A stretch of DNA of 64,000 bases from Phycisphaerales bacterium (GTDB lineage Bacteria; Planctomycetota; Phycisphaerae; Phycisphaerales; UBA1924): assembly GCA_020847535.1 (NCBI GenBank), contig JADLBU010000038.1, positions 27,720 through 91,719 of the forward strand, read 5' to 3'. The notes under the pieces are model-generated. The model was given only the letters and a program-made list of their open reading frames with translations, had not been told where the DNA came from and did not search any database. Positions 8,446-19,323 of the stretch are shown piece by piece (position 1 is the first letter of the stretch; each line of letters starts with the position of its first letter). Made by a program: the position numbers and the translations under genes.

Positions 8446-10188
8446 ATGGCGATGTCCCGCACACTCCAGCGAGCACTCAGGGCCGCCCCTCATTACGCGC
8501 TCATGCTCGCGGTGTTGACAATCCTGTCGGTCTGCCTGCTGTACCCCATCTACCTCACCGTTCGCGGCGGCTTTGCGAAGGATGTCACCACCGGCTCGGG
8601 GTTCACGCTCGACCACATCATCCTGATCTTCCGGGATCCGGCCGCGGTCAACAGCCTGCTCAACTCCTTCAAGATCGCGCTGGGGACGACGACGCTGGCG
8701 ATCCTGATCGCCGTGCCGCTGGCGGTTCTCTCCGCGCAGTTCCGCTTTCCCGGCAAGGGCTTTTTCAACGCGATGGTGCTGGTGCCGCTGATCCTGCCGC
8801 CGTTTGTGGGGGCGATCGGGGTGCAGGCGATCATGGGGCGCGAGGGGGCGATCAACACGCTCCTTGGCACGCAACTGGATTTCCTGGGCTCGGCCAAGTA
8901 CTGGGGTGTGATCGCCGTCCAGGCGTTCTCGCTTTACCCGATCATCTATCTGAACGCGACCGCGGCGATCGCCAACCTGGATCCAGCGCTCGATGAGGCC
9001 GCCCAGAGCCTGGGTGCTTCGTGGCTGCGGCGATTCTGGAAGATCACGCTGCCGCTGATCCGGCCGGGCCTGTTCGCCGGGGCGACCATCGTCTTCATCT
9101 GGAGTTTTACCGAGCTGGGCACGCCGCTGATGTTCAATTACACGCAGGTGGCGCCGGTGCAGATCTTCTACGGGCTCAAGGAGGTTGAGACCTCCGCGGC
9201 TCCCTACGCGTTAACGGTCGTTCTGCTTGGCTGCGCGGTCATTCTGTACTTCCTGGGCAAGGGTGTCTTCGGCCGCAAGGGCCACGCGATGTACGCCAAG
9301 GCCTCGCGCGCGGGGGAAGAGACGGTGCTGACGGGCTGGCGCGGGCTCGCGGCGACCTCCGCGTTCGCGCTGGTGGCGATCCTCGCCCTGCTCCCGCATT
9401 TGGGAGTCGTATTGACCAGCGTTACGACACCTGGTCAGTGGTATCGCTCGGTGTTGCCCACCGATTTCACTTCATCGCACTACCAGCAGGCGCTCACGGC
9501 CTCCGATTCCTTCGGCGCGATCGTCAACAGCCTCAAGCTTGCCGCGGCGGCGATGATCATCGATATCTTCGTCGGCATCGTGGTCGCGTACGTGATCGTG
9601 CGCACGGAGGTGAAGGGCCGGGGCCTTCTGGATGCCCTGTGCATGCTCCCGCTCGCCGTTCCGGGGCTGGTGATGGCCTTCGGGTATGTCGCGATGAGCC
9701 TGCGCTGGCCTTTCGGCAAAGATGGCCCCTTGTCCGGGATTGCGTCGATCTTCGGCACCGAGCCACAGCCGTTCCTGTTCCTGGTGGTGGCCTATTCCGT
9801 ACGCAGGCTGCCCTACATCGTCCGTTCGACGGTCGCCGGGCTCGAGCAGACCTCCGGAGAACTCGAGGAGGCGGCGGTCATTCACGGGGCAAGCCGGTTC
9901 ACCGCGGTCCGCAAGATCATTATCCCGCTAATCATGGCGAACCTGATCGCCGGAGGCCTCCTGGTCTTCAGCTTCTCGATGCTGGAGGTTTCAGATTCGC
10001 TGCTGCTCGCCCAGCAAACCCGCAATTACCCAATCACTAAGGCGATCTTCGCGTTTACCGAGCGGCTGGGGGATGGCCTGTACATCGCCAGCGCGCTGGG
10101 GGTCTGGGGGATGGCGCTGCTCACCGTGACGCTCTTCGGGGCGTCGGTGCTCCTGGGTAAGAAACTGGGTGCCATCTTCCGGGTATAA
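8446..10188 (+). CDS. ABC transporter permease, fused double-domain (FbpB/iron(III) type)
   Basis: The 580-aa protein is a duplicated binding-protein-dependent permease with about 12 membrane segments. Each half carries a coupling (EAA) motif: EAAQSLGASWLRRFWKITLP and EAAVIHGASRFTAVRKIIIP. This organisation is typical of iron(III) and related transporters. No ATPase or binding-protein gene is next to it in the window, so partners must be elsewhere and the substrate is open. ATG 8446 has no ribosome binding site, but TACACT lies eight bases upstream, which suggests a leaderless message. ATG 8452 is an alternative. Confidence 0.85.
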   Translation: MAMSRTLQRALRAAPHYALMLAVLTILSVCLLYPIYLTVRGGFAKDVTTGSGFTLDHIILIFRDPAAVNSLLNSFKIALGTTTLAILIAVPLAVLSAQFRFPGKGFFNAMVLVPLILPPFVGAIGVQAIMGREGAINTLLGTQLDFLGSAKYWGVIAVQAFSLYPIIYLNATAAIANLDPALDEAAQSLGASWLRRFWKITLPLIRPGLFAGATIVFIWSFTELGTPLMFNYTQVAPVQIFYGLKEVETSAAPYALTVVLLGCAVILYFLGKGVFGRKGHAMYAKASRAGEETVLTGWRGLAATSAFALVAILALLPHLGVVLTSVTTPGQWYRSVLPTDFTSSHYQQALTASDSFGAIVNSLKLAAAAMIIDIFVGIVVAYVIVRTEVKGRGLLDALCMLPLAVPGLVMAFGYVAMSLRWPFGKDGPLSGIASIFGTEPQPFLFLVVAYSVRRLPYIVRSTVAGLEQTSGELEEAAVIHGASRFTAVRKIIIPLIMANLIAGGLLVFSFSMLEVSDSLLLAQQTRNYPITKAIFAFTERLGDGLYIASALGVWGMALLTVTLFGASVLLGKKLGAIFRV

Positions 10189-10225
10189 GTTGTTTTCCGG
10201 CAACAAGTTACTTGCCGTGAGCCTG

Positions 10226-10262
10226 CAAAAACAAAGAGACCGCACCTGATCCAGATGCGGTC
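10226..10262 (-). terminator. intrinsic terminator of the 31-aa gene
   Basis: On the minus strand an 11-bp stem (GACCGCATCTG / CAGGTGCGGTC, with one G-U pair) and a 3-base loop are followed by TCTTTGTTTTT. It lies 35 bases after the stop of the small gene at 10297-10392. In the plus direction the stem is preceded, not followed, by its A/T run, so it serves the minus strand. Confidence 0.8.
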
Positions 10263-10296
10263 ACAGTTCAATTGGTCCCACGCGAGGGCTCGGCTG

Positions 10297-10392
10297 TCAG
10301 GCAGACAGCATCGAGTACCGACGGCGGGATGCAAACGCCAAGCCCACGAAGGCAACCACCGCAACTGCCGAAAGGAACGCTAACGTTGTCAT
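10297..10392 (-). CDS. 31-residue single-span membrane peptide
   Basis: The frame starts at ATG 10392 after GGGAGAGACATTC, a good ribosome binding site. It encodes a hydrophobic helix (LAFLSAVAVVAFVGLAFA) followed by SRRRYSMLSA. A clear intrinsic terminator closes the unit, which argues for a real, independently transcribed small gene. The helix-plus-RRR layout resembles the C-terminal anchor of sorted proteins, but there is no exported domain in front of it. Function unknown. Confidence 0.55.
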   Translation of the reverse strand: MTTLAFLSAVAVVAFVGLAFASRRRYSMLSA

Positions 10393-10816
10393 GAATGTCT
10401 CTCCCGTTGCTTGGCTCGATCTCCCATGAGCCAAGGCCGCGGGTCTATTCGCCTGGGGTTATGACCGGTTCCGTTCAGTTCGTTCGTTTTCTTCGGACGT
10501 TCTACCTTCGCATGCCCGTCACCGTCGACTCCTCTCAAGATCGATCACAGTTCGGTGGTGAGCCACCAGCCGGGCATCAATGGCCTCATTCGTCCGTTAT
10601 GGGACCCTATCAGAACACACAAGACTCGTGTTGCGCGCGGACTGGGGGCCGTGCGACGAGTCGAACACTGCGCTAAGTGCATATGTTGCAAATAGATATG
10701 AAGGCGGGCTTTGGTTCTGATGCGGCCGGTGGCTCCGCCGAGCTGGTTTGAGTCGTCGCGGCGGATCGAGCCGCTCCGTCTTTCCGCTTTCGATCGACTT
10801 TACCTACCGTCCGCCC
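10393..10816. other. intergenic region between the 31-aa gene and scoB
   Basis: These 424 bases lie between divergent genes and should hold the promoters of both. Several short open frames cross it but none has a ribosome binding site or recognisable product. I see no tRNA, mobile element or strong hairpin. Confidence 0.4.
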
Positions 10817-11479
10817 ATGCCCCTTACACGTGAACAGATCACACAACGCGCCGCCAAGGAACTCAGGGATGGATACATGGTCAACCTGGGGATCGGGATG
10901 CCCACCCTGGTCGCCAACCACGTCCCGGCGGGGATGGATGTCTGGCTGCAGTCTGAGAACGGGCTCCTGGGCATGGGCCCGTTTCCGACGGATGACAAGG
11001 TCGATGCGGACCTGATCAACGCGGGGAAGCAGACCATCACCGCGCGGCCGGGGGCATCGTTTTTCTCTTCGTCCGACAGCTTCGGGATGATCCGCGGGGG
11101 GCACATCGATCTGTGCATCCTCGGGGCGATGCAGGTGTCGCAGGATGGGGATCTGGCGAACTGGATGGTGCCGGGGAAGATGGTCAAGGGAATGGGCGGC
11201 GCGATGGACCTGGTCGCGGGGGTGAAGCGCGTGATCGTTACGATGGAGCACACCGCCAAGGGTGGGATCGCCAAGTTCGTGAAGCAGTGCTCGCTGCCCC
11301 TGACCGGCAAGCGCTGCGTTCACATGCTCATCACGGAACTGGCGGTCTTTGAGTTCATCGAGGGCAAGGGCCGATTCGAGCTGCGCGAGCTGGCGCCGGG
11401 TGTTTCGCTCGAGGAACTCAAGAAGCTGACCGAGGCCGACTACCTGATCGCCGGGAACGTGAGTACGGTTGATGTCTGA
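10817..11479 (+). CDS. scoB: 3-oxoacid CoA-transferase, subunit B
   Basis: The 220-aa protein matches the beta subunit of succinyl-CoA:3-ketoacid CoA-transferase. The catalytic glutamate lies in the LQSENGLLGMGPFP block (Glu47), followed by DADLINAGKQTITARPGASFFSSSDSF and NWMVPGKMVKGMGGAMDLV. The enzyme moves CoA between succinyl-CoA and acetoacetate. Subunit A is normally directly upstream, but there is no such gene here. ATG 10817 gives the usual family length. The stop overlaps the start of the next gene by eight bases. Confidence 0.88.
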   Translation: MPLTREQITQRAAKELRDGYMVNLGIGMPTLVANHVPAGMDVWLQSENGLLGMGPFPTDDKVDADLINAGKQTITARPGASFFSSSDSFGMIRGGHIDLCILGAMQVSQDGDLANWMVPGKMVKGMGGAMDLVAGVKRVIVTMEHTAKGGIAKFVKQCSLPLTGKRCVHMLITELAVFEFIEGKGRFELRELAPGVSLEELKKLTEADYLIAGNVSTVDV

Positions 11480-12467
11480 GGCGGGCGAGAACTCCCGGAT
11501 GCGCCGGTTCGCCGGGCTTGCGATCCTCGGGAGCGCTGCGATCCTGTGCGCTGGATGCTCGCTGTTTGGATCAAGCAAGCCGCCCGCGAGCCCGCCGCAT
11601 TCCAATCCCGGTCAGCAGCCACCACCGAATCCCGGCAATCCGCCGGGTCAGAGTCAACCGGCAAGCCCGGGGCAGCTCACGTTTCAGCCATCATCGATCG
11701 GCGCTCAGGTGTACAGGTCGCTGGATCCCGACGGGCGCGTGGATGTGCGCCCCGTCGGCATGACGCTCGAGGGTCGGATTGAGTCTCGAGGATCGGACCT
11801 TCCGCTCGCGGTCGAGCCCGATCTTGAGATCATCGAGGCGCGTGATGAGAACGGCCGAGACCTGCTCGTCGGCTCAACATCGTCGCCTGGGTTCTTTACC
11901 GCGATCTCGCTTGATCCAGGTGGACCGCGATGGTTCCTGCCGGATCGAAATGGAACCAACGCGGTCGCACAGTGGCAGCGGTACGGGTTGGCGGCGATCC
12001 CGCGCCGGCTTTCGCGGCTTCGCGGCACGGCGATCGCGTACATCATCACGGAGACTCAGCAGCGTGATGTCGGCATCGTGGCAGGCCGGGGGCGCATCGA
12101 GCTGCTGCCCAACGTTCATCTCAACCTGCAGGGGATTCGCCGGGATGGGCAGGCGGTGACAGTGCAGGCAACGTTTGACCGTGATCCGCCCATGGGGGAT
12201 CCGGCGGCGATCGCGATCCATGTGCCGCGGATCGTCCGGGCATCGTTTCTGGATCAGAAGGGAGAGATGCTGAGCATCGCGCCGGTGCTGGGCTCCAATC
12301 TCATCCCACCCAAGGCGAGGGAACGGGTGTATCCCTTGACGATGTCGATCTTCATGCCGGATGCCAACCAGCGGCCGACGACGCTGCGGTTCTTGATCGC
12401 CACGCGCATCGAGCGCATCGTGATCCCGTTCGACTACCGGGATCTGCCGGTTGGGGATTCGCGGTAG
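11472..12467 (+). CDS. lipoprotein of unknown function
   Basis: The 331-aa protein has a lipoprotein signal (LAILGSAAILCAGC, lipid attachment at Cys29), then a Pro/Gly/Ser/Gln-rich linker to about residue 60 and a globular domain I cannot assign. Start ATG 11472 lies inside the end of scoB; ATG 11499 (MRRFAG) is an alternative with a more usual signal length. It converges with the zinc-ribbon gene at 12480. Confidence 0.6.
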   Translation: MSEAGENSRMRRFAGLAILGSAAILCAGCSLFGSSKPPASPPHSNPGQQPPPNPGNPPGQSQPASPGQLTFQPSSIGAQVYRSLDPDGRVDVRPVGMTLEGRIESRGSDLPLAVEPDLEIIEARDENGRDLLVGSTSSPGFFTAISLDPGGPRWFLPDRNGTNAVAQWQRYGLAAIPRRLSRLRGTAIAYIITETQQRDVGIVAGRGRIELLPNVHLNLQGIRRDGQAVTVQATFDRDPPMGDPAAIAIHVPRIVRASFLDQKGEMLSIAPVLGSNLIPPKARERVYPLTMSIFMPDANQRPTTLRFLIATRIERIVIPFDYRDLPVGDSR

Positions 12468-12479
12468 ACCCCGGCGAAG

Positions 12480-12953
12480 CTAGTCCTTCATGCGGTTCAG
12501 CAGGTGCGCGAAGCGCTCCTTGAGCGAGAAGTTGGCCAGGTCCGTCAGTTCCCCTGCATCGAGCTGGATGCCGCCGCAGACGGTGCAGCACTGCGACTTG
12601 ATGTGCGCCTGGCGGAGGTCGGACATATCGATCAGGTCCGAGTGGTCGACCGGGCACTTGTGGGCGGTCTTTGGCGAGGGGCTTGCGGTCCCGCCGGAGG
12701 CCTTGAGGTCGATCGCCTTGGCGCCGCCCTTGGTCGCCAGCACGCGATCCAGTTCTAGGGCATCAAACCAGAGGGAGCCGCAGCCATCGCAGCGGTCCAC
12801 CTCGACCCCGCCGACGGGGATGCGGGTCATCGGTTTGCCATCCCTGGGGCACTTGATCTGGGAAGGGCGATCTTCCGTGCCGTCAGGGTATCTACGCGGC
12901 CGCCATGGGTGCTCGCGGACCATAGCCGGGGCTATGTGGGCAAGAAATGGCAC
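12480..12953 (-). CDS. zinc-ribbon protein with two TFIIB-type fingers
   Basis: Two cysteine clusters are visible: CPRDGKPM...VDRCDGCGSLWFDALELDRVL and KCPVDHSDL...CCTVCGGIQLDAGELTDL. Each has the C-P-x-D ... C-x-x-C-G-x-x-x-D-x-x-E-L layout of zf-TFIIB domains. The start is uncertain: the first ~34 residues (from 12953) are not conserved-looking and translation may begin nearer the first CPRDG motif. Function unknown. Confidence 0.65.
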   Translation of the reverse strand: MPFLAHIAPAMVREHPWRPRRYPDGTEDRPSQIKCPRDGKPMTRIPVGGVEVDRCDGCGSLWFDALELDRVLATKGGAKAIDLKASGGTASPSPKTAHKCPVDHSDLIDMSDLRQAHIKSQCCTVCGGIQLDAGELTDLANFSLKERFAHLLNRMKD

Positions 12954-13057
12954 TTGATCGGCCCTGCCTGCCCCCCTTTACTTCCCTCCCGCATCCCCAC
13001 GTCGTGGTGGCGTGGTGTTGTTGTCGGGTGGTTCCAGGCTTGCAGAGCGAGGTCAGA

Positions 13058-13267
13058 ATGGCGATCCGGGTGAAGTCACGGAGCGGTGAGACGGTTGAGC
13101 AGATGTTGCGCCGCTTCAAGAAGCTCTGCGAGAAGGAGGGCCTGACCAAGGACATCCGCCGCAAGGAATTCTACGAGAAGCCCTCGGAGCGTCGCCGCCG
13201 GGCCGCCCGCAAGAGCGTGGCTCGCCGTCTGAAGGGCGATCTGCCGATCGTGAAGCCTGAGCGGTAG
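13058..13267 (+). CDS. rpsU: 30S ribosomal protein S21
   Basis: The 69-aa, strongly basic protein has the S21 pattern: MAIRVKSRSGETVEQMLRRF, a conserved RREFYEKPSERRRR-like segment (here RRKEFYEKPSERRRRAARKS) and RRLKG. S21 binds the small subunit near the 3' end of 16S rRNA and helps initiation. The gene stands alone with its own intrinsic terminator. Confidence 0.93.
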   Translation: MAIRVKSRSGETVEQMLRRFKKLCEKEGLTKDIRRKEFYEKPSERRRRAARKSVARRLKGDLPIVKPER

Positions 13268-13298
13268 CCCGATTCGCGGCAATCCAAGCAGATCACCG

Positions 13299-13328
13299 AC
13301 CGCCGAGGCCTCTCGGCGGTTTTTCTTT
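13299..13328 (+). terminator. intrinsic terminator after rpsU
   Basis: A perfect 9-bp stem (ACCGCCGAG / CTCGGCGGT) with loop GCCT is followed by TTTTCTTT, 31 bases after the rpsU stop codon. Confidence 0.92.
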
Positions 13329-13644
13329 GGGTTTCGCGGGCTCAAACGCACTGAAGTCCCGTCGCGCAGACTTGACCTTCCGGCTCAGCTACTCCACACT
13401 AACCTCCCCGCGGTTTCGGGATGAAACAGGTGTTTTCCCGGGCCAGATGTTCTGGCGGGGGCGAACGGGTGTGGGGTGAGTTTGAGTTCGTGCGCGGGTT
13501 CGCGTTGTTGGATGTGGCAGCGGAGCGGCCTTGGAAGACCCCGAGGGCATTGTGCGGGGGATTCAGCCAAAAGGCCGATCCGTGACGCCGAAGCCGGTTT
13601 TTCGGCGGCGGGGTATCAGTCCCCCCGCAGAGGAGTGAACAACT
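13329..13644. other. intergenic region upstream of hppA
   Basis: These 316 bases hold the hppA ribosome binding site (AGAGGAG at 13630-13636) and presumably its promoter. I see no other gene, repeat or convincing riboswitch fold. Confidence 0.4.
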
Positions 13645-16305
<2,661 letters not shown>

Positions 16306-16350
16306 ATTGACCGACCCGATCCGGGGTCGATCAAGTTGTGAACACCTTGC

Positions 16351-16382
16351 AAACCGCGGCCAGTTTGGCCGCGGTTTTTTTC
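16351..16382 (+). terminator. intrinsic terminator after hppA
   Basis: The inverted repeat AAACCGCGGCCA / TTGGCCGCGGTTT is followed by a T run. It begins 46 bases after the hppA stop. Confidence 0.92.
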
Positions 16383-16495
16383 TGATCGACGCGGCGGAGA
16401 GCGTTTCTGCGGCGAATCTCCTGATGAACTCCGATACATCCAGTGCTCAGGCCGGTTTCACCCCAGAGCCCAAGCACATGCAGAAGGAGATAGAG

Positions 16496-17692
16496 ATGCG
16501 TACATCCTCGCTTGGCCGCCGTGGCGCGCGATCGCTGACGACGTTGACGGCCCTTGGCGCCATTGCCGGGCTTGCCTGCACGGCCGTGGGTCAACAGTCG
16601 TTCAGCAACGCGCTCTCCTTTGATGACGTTGACGACCAGGTCACGTGCGCCGGCAACTTTGATGTCACGAGCCTGACCATCGAGGCGTGGATCTTCGTGA
16701 GGGATTACGGGCCGGCGGGGTACGGCGGGATCGTTGCCTGGGGGCGCCAGCAGGATGCCTCGTACGAGCTCGGTGTTCTGGGGCTCAACGGCGTGCCGCA
16801 GATCCTTTTTACGCTCAACCTGGGCAAGGCCGGCTACACCGCGGTCGTCAAGAGTAATCTCTACCAGCTCAACACGTGGTGCCACATCGCCGTCACCTAC
16901 AACGGCAGTTTCATGAACTTCTACCGCAACGGCGTCTTCGTCGACTCGCAAGTCGTGACCGTGCCGATCCAGCCGGCCGGCAACGGGGCCGTCTTTGCGA
17001 TCAACAACCTCCTCACCGGCAACGACCAGCACTCGGATGTCATGTACGACGACATCCGCATCTGGAATGTCGCCCTTTCCGAGGATGAAATCCGGTGCAA
17101 CCTGAGCAGGCCGATCTCGGGCGTCCCGGCGGGGCTGATCGCCTACTACAAGTTCGATGAGACCTCGGGCCAGACATGCATCGACTCCAGCGGCAACGGC
17201 CGTACGGGTGTGCTGGGGACGACCTCGGCCGCCGAGGCCGGCGATCCGCAGCGGGTGGCCTCCAACGTCGAATCGCACTGCTTCGATGTCGTGAACCAGC
17301 CGCAGTCGGTGACGTACTGCCGGGGCGGGACGGTGAAGCTTGAATACGAGGTCTGCGGAGTCGATCCGCTGGTGTTCCAGTGGCGATTCAACGGTGAAGA
17401 CATCGCCGGTGCTACTGAGAGCACCTACACGATCACGAACCTGGACGATGCCCAATCGGGCGTGTACGACGCAGTGGCGACCAGCCCCTGCGGCCAGGTG
17501 ACAAGCATCCAGGCCTCGGTCGATGTGTGTTCTGCCGACTTTGACTGCACGGGGTTCGTTGATCTGGAGGATTTCTCGGCCTTCGTCGTTGCGTTCGAGG
17601 CCGGCGGGGATGATGCCGACTTCGATGAATCGGGGTTTGTCGATCTGGATGACTTCGCGGCGTTTGTGGGGGCCTTCGAGACCGGGTGCTGA
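16496..17692 (+). CDS. secreted LamG/Ig-like protein with C-terminal GC-type dockerin repeat
   Basis: The 398-aa product has a signal peptide (cleaved near residue 30, AVGQQ), a LamG/concanavalin-like domain (about 33-220; FDVTSLTIEAWIFVRDYG, DDIRIWNVALSEDEI, GLIAYYKFDETSG), an Ig-like domain (about 260-345; FQWRFNGEDIAGATESTYTI, AQSGVYDAVA) and two 24-25-residue acidic repeats (ADFDCTGFVDLEDFSAF, ADFDESGFVDLDDFAAF) ending in ETGC. Such paired repeats closing with Gly-Cys are dockerin-like and typical of planctomycete surface proteins. AAGGAG before ATG 16496 fixes the start. Confidence 0.85.
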   Translation: MRTSSLGRRGARSLTTLTALGAIAGLACTAVGQQSFSNALSFDDVDDQVTCAGNFDVTSLTIEAWIFVRDYGPAGYGGIVAWGRQQDASYELGVLGLNGVPQILFTLNLGKAGYTAVVKSNLYQLNTWCHIAVTYNGSFMNFYRNGVFVDSQVVTVPIQPAGNGAVFAINNLLTGNDQHSDVMYDDIRIWNVALSEDEIRCNLSRPISGVPAGLIAYYKFDETSGQTCIDSSGNGRTGVLGTTSAAEAGDPQRVASNVESHCFDVVNQPQSVTYCRGGTVKLEYEVCGVDPLVFQWRFNGEDIAGATESTYTITNLDDAQSGVYDAVATSPCGQVTSIQASVDVCSADFDCTGFVDLEDFSAFVVAFEAGGDDADFDESGFVDLDDFAAFVGAFETGC

Positions 17693-17701
17693 CGCCAGCA
17701 G

Positions 17702-17786
17702 TGCCGGCAATTGTTGTGGTTTTTGCAACTCACGGACGGCAAAAAGGCAAAATCACAGAATTGCCTTTTGTTGACAATTGTGCCGG
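17702..17786. terminator. nested inverted repeats between convergent genes
   Basis: The inner hairpin is AAAAGGCAA / TTGCCTTTT with a 10-base loop, ending in a T-rich stretch on both strands, so it can terminate both genes. An outer pair, GCCGGCAATTGT and ACAATTGTGCCGGC, encloses it. Confidence 0.65.
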
Positions 17787-17804
17787 CTGGGGCCCGGTTG
17801 GCTC

Positions 17805-18842
17805 CTATCCCCCGATGTTCAGCACCACCTTGATCCCCTCCCCGGAGATCATCGTCTCGTGGGCCTTCTTGAACTGCTCGAGCGGGAACTCGTGGGTGAT
17901 GATGTCATCCAGCTCGAGCTTGCCAGAGAGGAGCAGCTCCTCCATCTGGTACCAGGTTTCGAACATCTTGCGGCCGTTGATCCCCAGGACCGTGCAGCCC
18001 TTGAAGATCACCAAACTGTTGATGTCGAACTTGATGGGGCCCTTGAAGAGGCCCAGGAGCGCGGCGGTGCCGCCGTTGCGGAGCCCGGCAAGGCCCTGGG
18101 CGAGCGCGGGCTCGGCCCCTGACATCTCCAGCAGCACATCGGCGCCTTCTCCGCGGCAGGCCTTGCGGACTTCCGCGATCCAGGCATCGTTTCGAGGATC
18201 GAAGGCTTCGACCGCACCGAGCTTCTTGGCAAGCGCCCGGCGCTTGGGATCGACATCGGTCGCGAAGATGCGGCCGGCACCGGCAGCCTTGGCGACCGTG
18301 ACGGCCATCAGGCCGATGATGCCGGTGCCTGTGATAAGCACGCTCTTGGCGGAGACGCCGGCGGCCATGACGGTGTGAACGGCGTTGCCCAGGGGATCGA
18401 GAACCGCCGCGACCTTGTCGGGGATGCTCGCATGCACGGGCCAGACGTTCTCTTCGGGCACGACGACGTACTCACCGAAGCATCCATCCCGGTCGATGCC
18501 GACGATGCGGGTATCGCTGGCGATGTGGGCGTTGCCGGTGCGGCTGTTGTAGTCGGTCCAGGATGTGATGTGCCCCTCGGCAGAGACGCGCAGGCCGGGC
18601 TGGTACTTGGAGACCGCCGAGCCGACCGCCTCGATCGTGCCGACGAACTCGTGCCCCGTGACGATGCCGACGGGGATGCGTCCGGCGGCCCAGGCATCCC
18701 ACTCCCAGATGTGGCGATCGGTGCCGCAGATGCCGGCCTTCTTGACGCGGATCAGGACATCACGCGGGCCGGGCACGGGCTTGGGACGATCGGAAACGAA
18801 CTGAAGCTCCGGTCCGGCGTGGTGCTTGATCAATGCTCGCAT
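17805..18842 (-). CDS. tdh: L-threonine 3-dehydrogenase-like zinc alcohol dehydrogenase
   Basis: The 345-aa protein aligns with Tdh along its length: AGICGTDRHIWEWD (catalytic zinc Cys39), VTGHEFVG (His64-Glu65), DRDGCFGEYVVVPEENVW, DPLGNAVHTV and the NAD site GTGIIGLMAVTVAKAAG. Tdh oxidises threonine to 2-amino-3-ketobutyrate. In the segment of E. coli Tdh that holds the four structural-zinc cysteines, this protein reads HITSWTDYNSRTGNAHIASD with no cysteine. No kbl gene is adjacent. ATG 18842 gives the family length; an upstream frame to 18923 adds unconserved residues. A related sugar or polyol dehydrogenase cannot be excluded. Confidence 0.82.
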   Translation of the reverse strand: MRALIKHHAGPELQFVSDRPKPVPGPRDVLIRVKKAGICGTDRHIWEWDAWAAGRIPVGIVTGHEFVGTIEAVGSAVSKYQPGLRVSAEGHITSWTDYNSRTGNAHIASDTRIVGIDRDGCFGEYVVVPEENVWPVHASIPDKVAAVLDPLGNAVHTVMAAGVSAKSVLITGTGIIGLMAVTVAKAAGAGRIFATDVDPKRRALAKKLGAVEAFDPRNDAWIAEVRKACRGEGADVLLEMSGAEPALAQGLAGLRNGGTAALLGLFKGPIKFDINSLVIFKGCTVLGINGRKMFETWYQMEELLLSGKLELDDIITHEFPLEQFKKAHETMISGEGIKVVLNIGG

Positions 18843-19190
18843 GGTGTGGGTGTCGGGGGTATTAGTGGTGAGAACTTCGATCGCAGCCCTGCGGGATGCC
18901 GTGGTCATGTCGGGATCGTCCATAGCCCCCAGAATTGGGAGACGACAAGGGCGGGCCTGGCACGAACGAACGCGCCAACCCGGGCTGGAATTGTGGCAGC
19001 CCTGATGGTCGTATCAAACCGGTTCCGCGAGGGAATGGATGGACCGGCCGGAAGGCTCACCGCACCCTGCCCAAGGGCTCTGAGGGCTGAAAAGCCATCG
19101 GGGCCGGACCTGTGCGGACGATAGACTTCCCGGACCAGTCCACACTTGTGTGTATGGTGTGCATGTGGCCGGGTGGGGTCCCGAGGGAAT

Positions 19191-19273
19191 CCCCCAAACC
19201 CCCAAACCCCCAAACCCCCAAACCCCCAAACCCCCAAACCCCTAAACCCCAACCCCCAACCCCCAACCCCCAA
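19191..19273. repeat. CCCCCAAA tandem repeat (G-rich on the minus strand)
   Basis: Six perfect CCCCCAAA units (19191-19238) are followed by CCCCTAAA and then CCCCCAA-type heptamers. On the minus strand this is a run of TTTGGGGG, able to form a G-quadruplex. It lies in the 480-base gap between tdh and the gspF-like gene, which holds no other gene I can support. Confidence 0.9.
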
Positions 19274-19323
19274 CCTTCAACCGTCAACCACCACGCTTAC
19301 CCCCACACCCGACCGCGAACCCG

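Noticed and set aside
10395..10676. 93-codon plus-strand frame before scoB
   Set aside because: No ribosome binding site, no protein-like composition; it lies in the promoter region of divergent genes.
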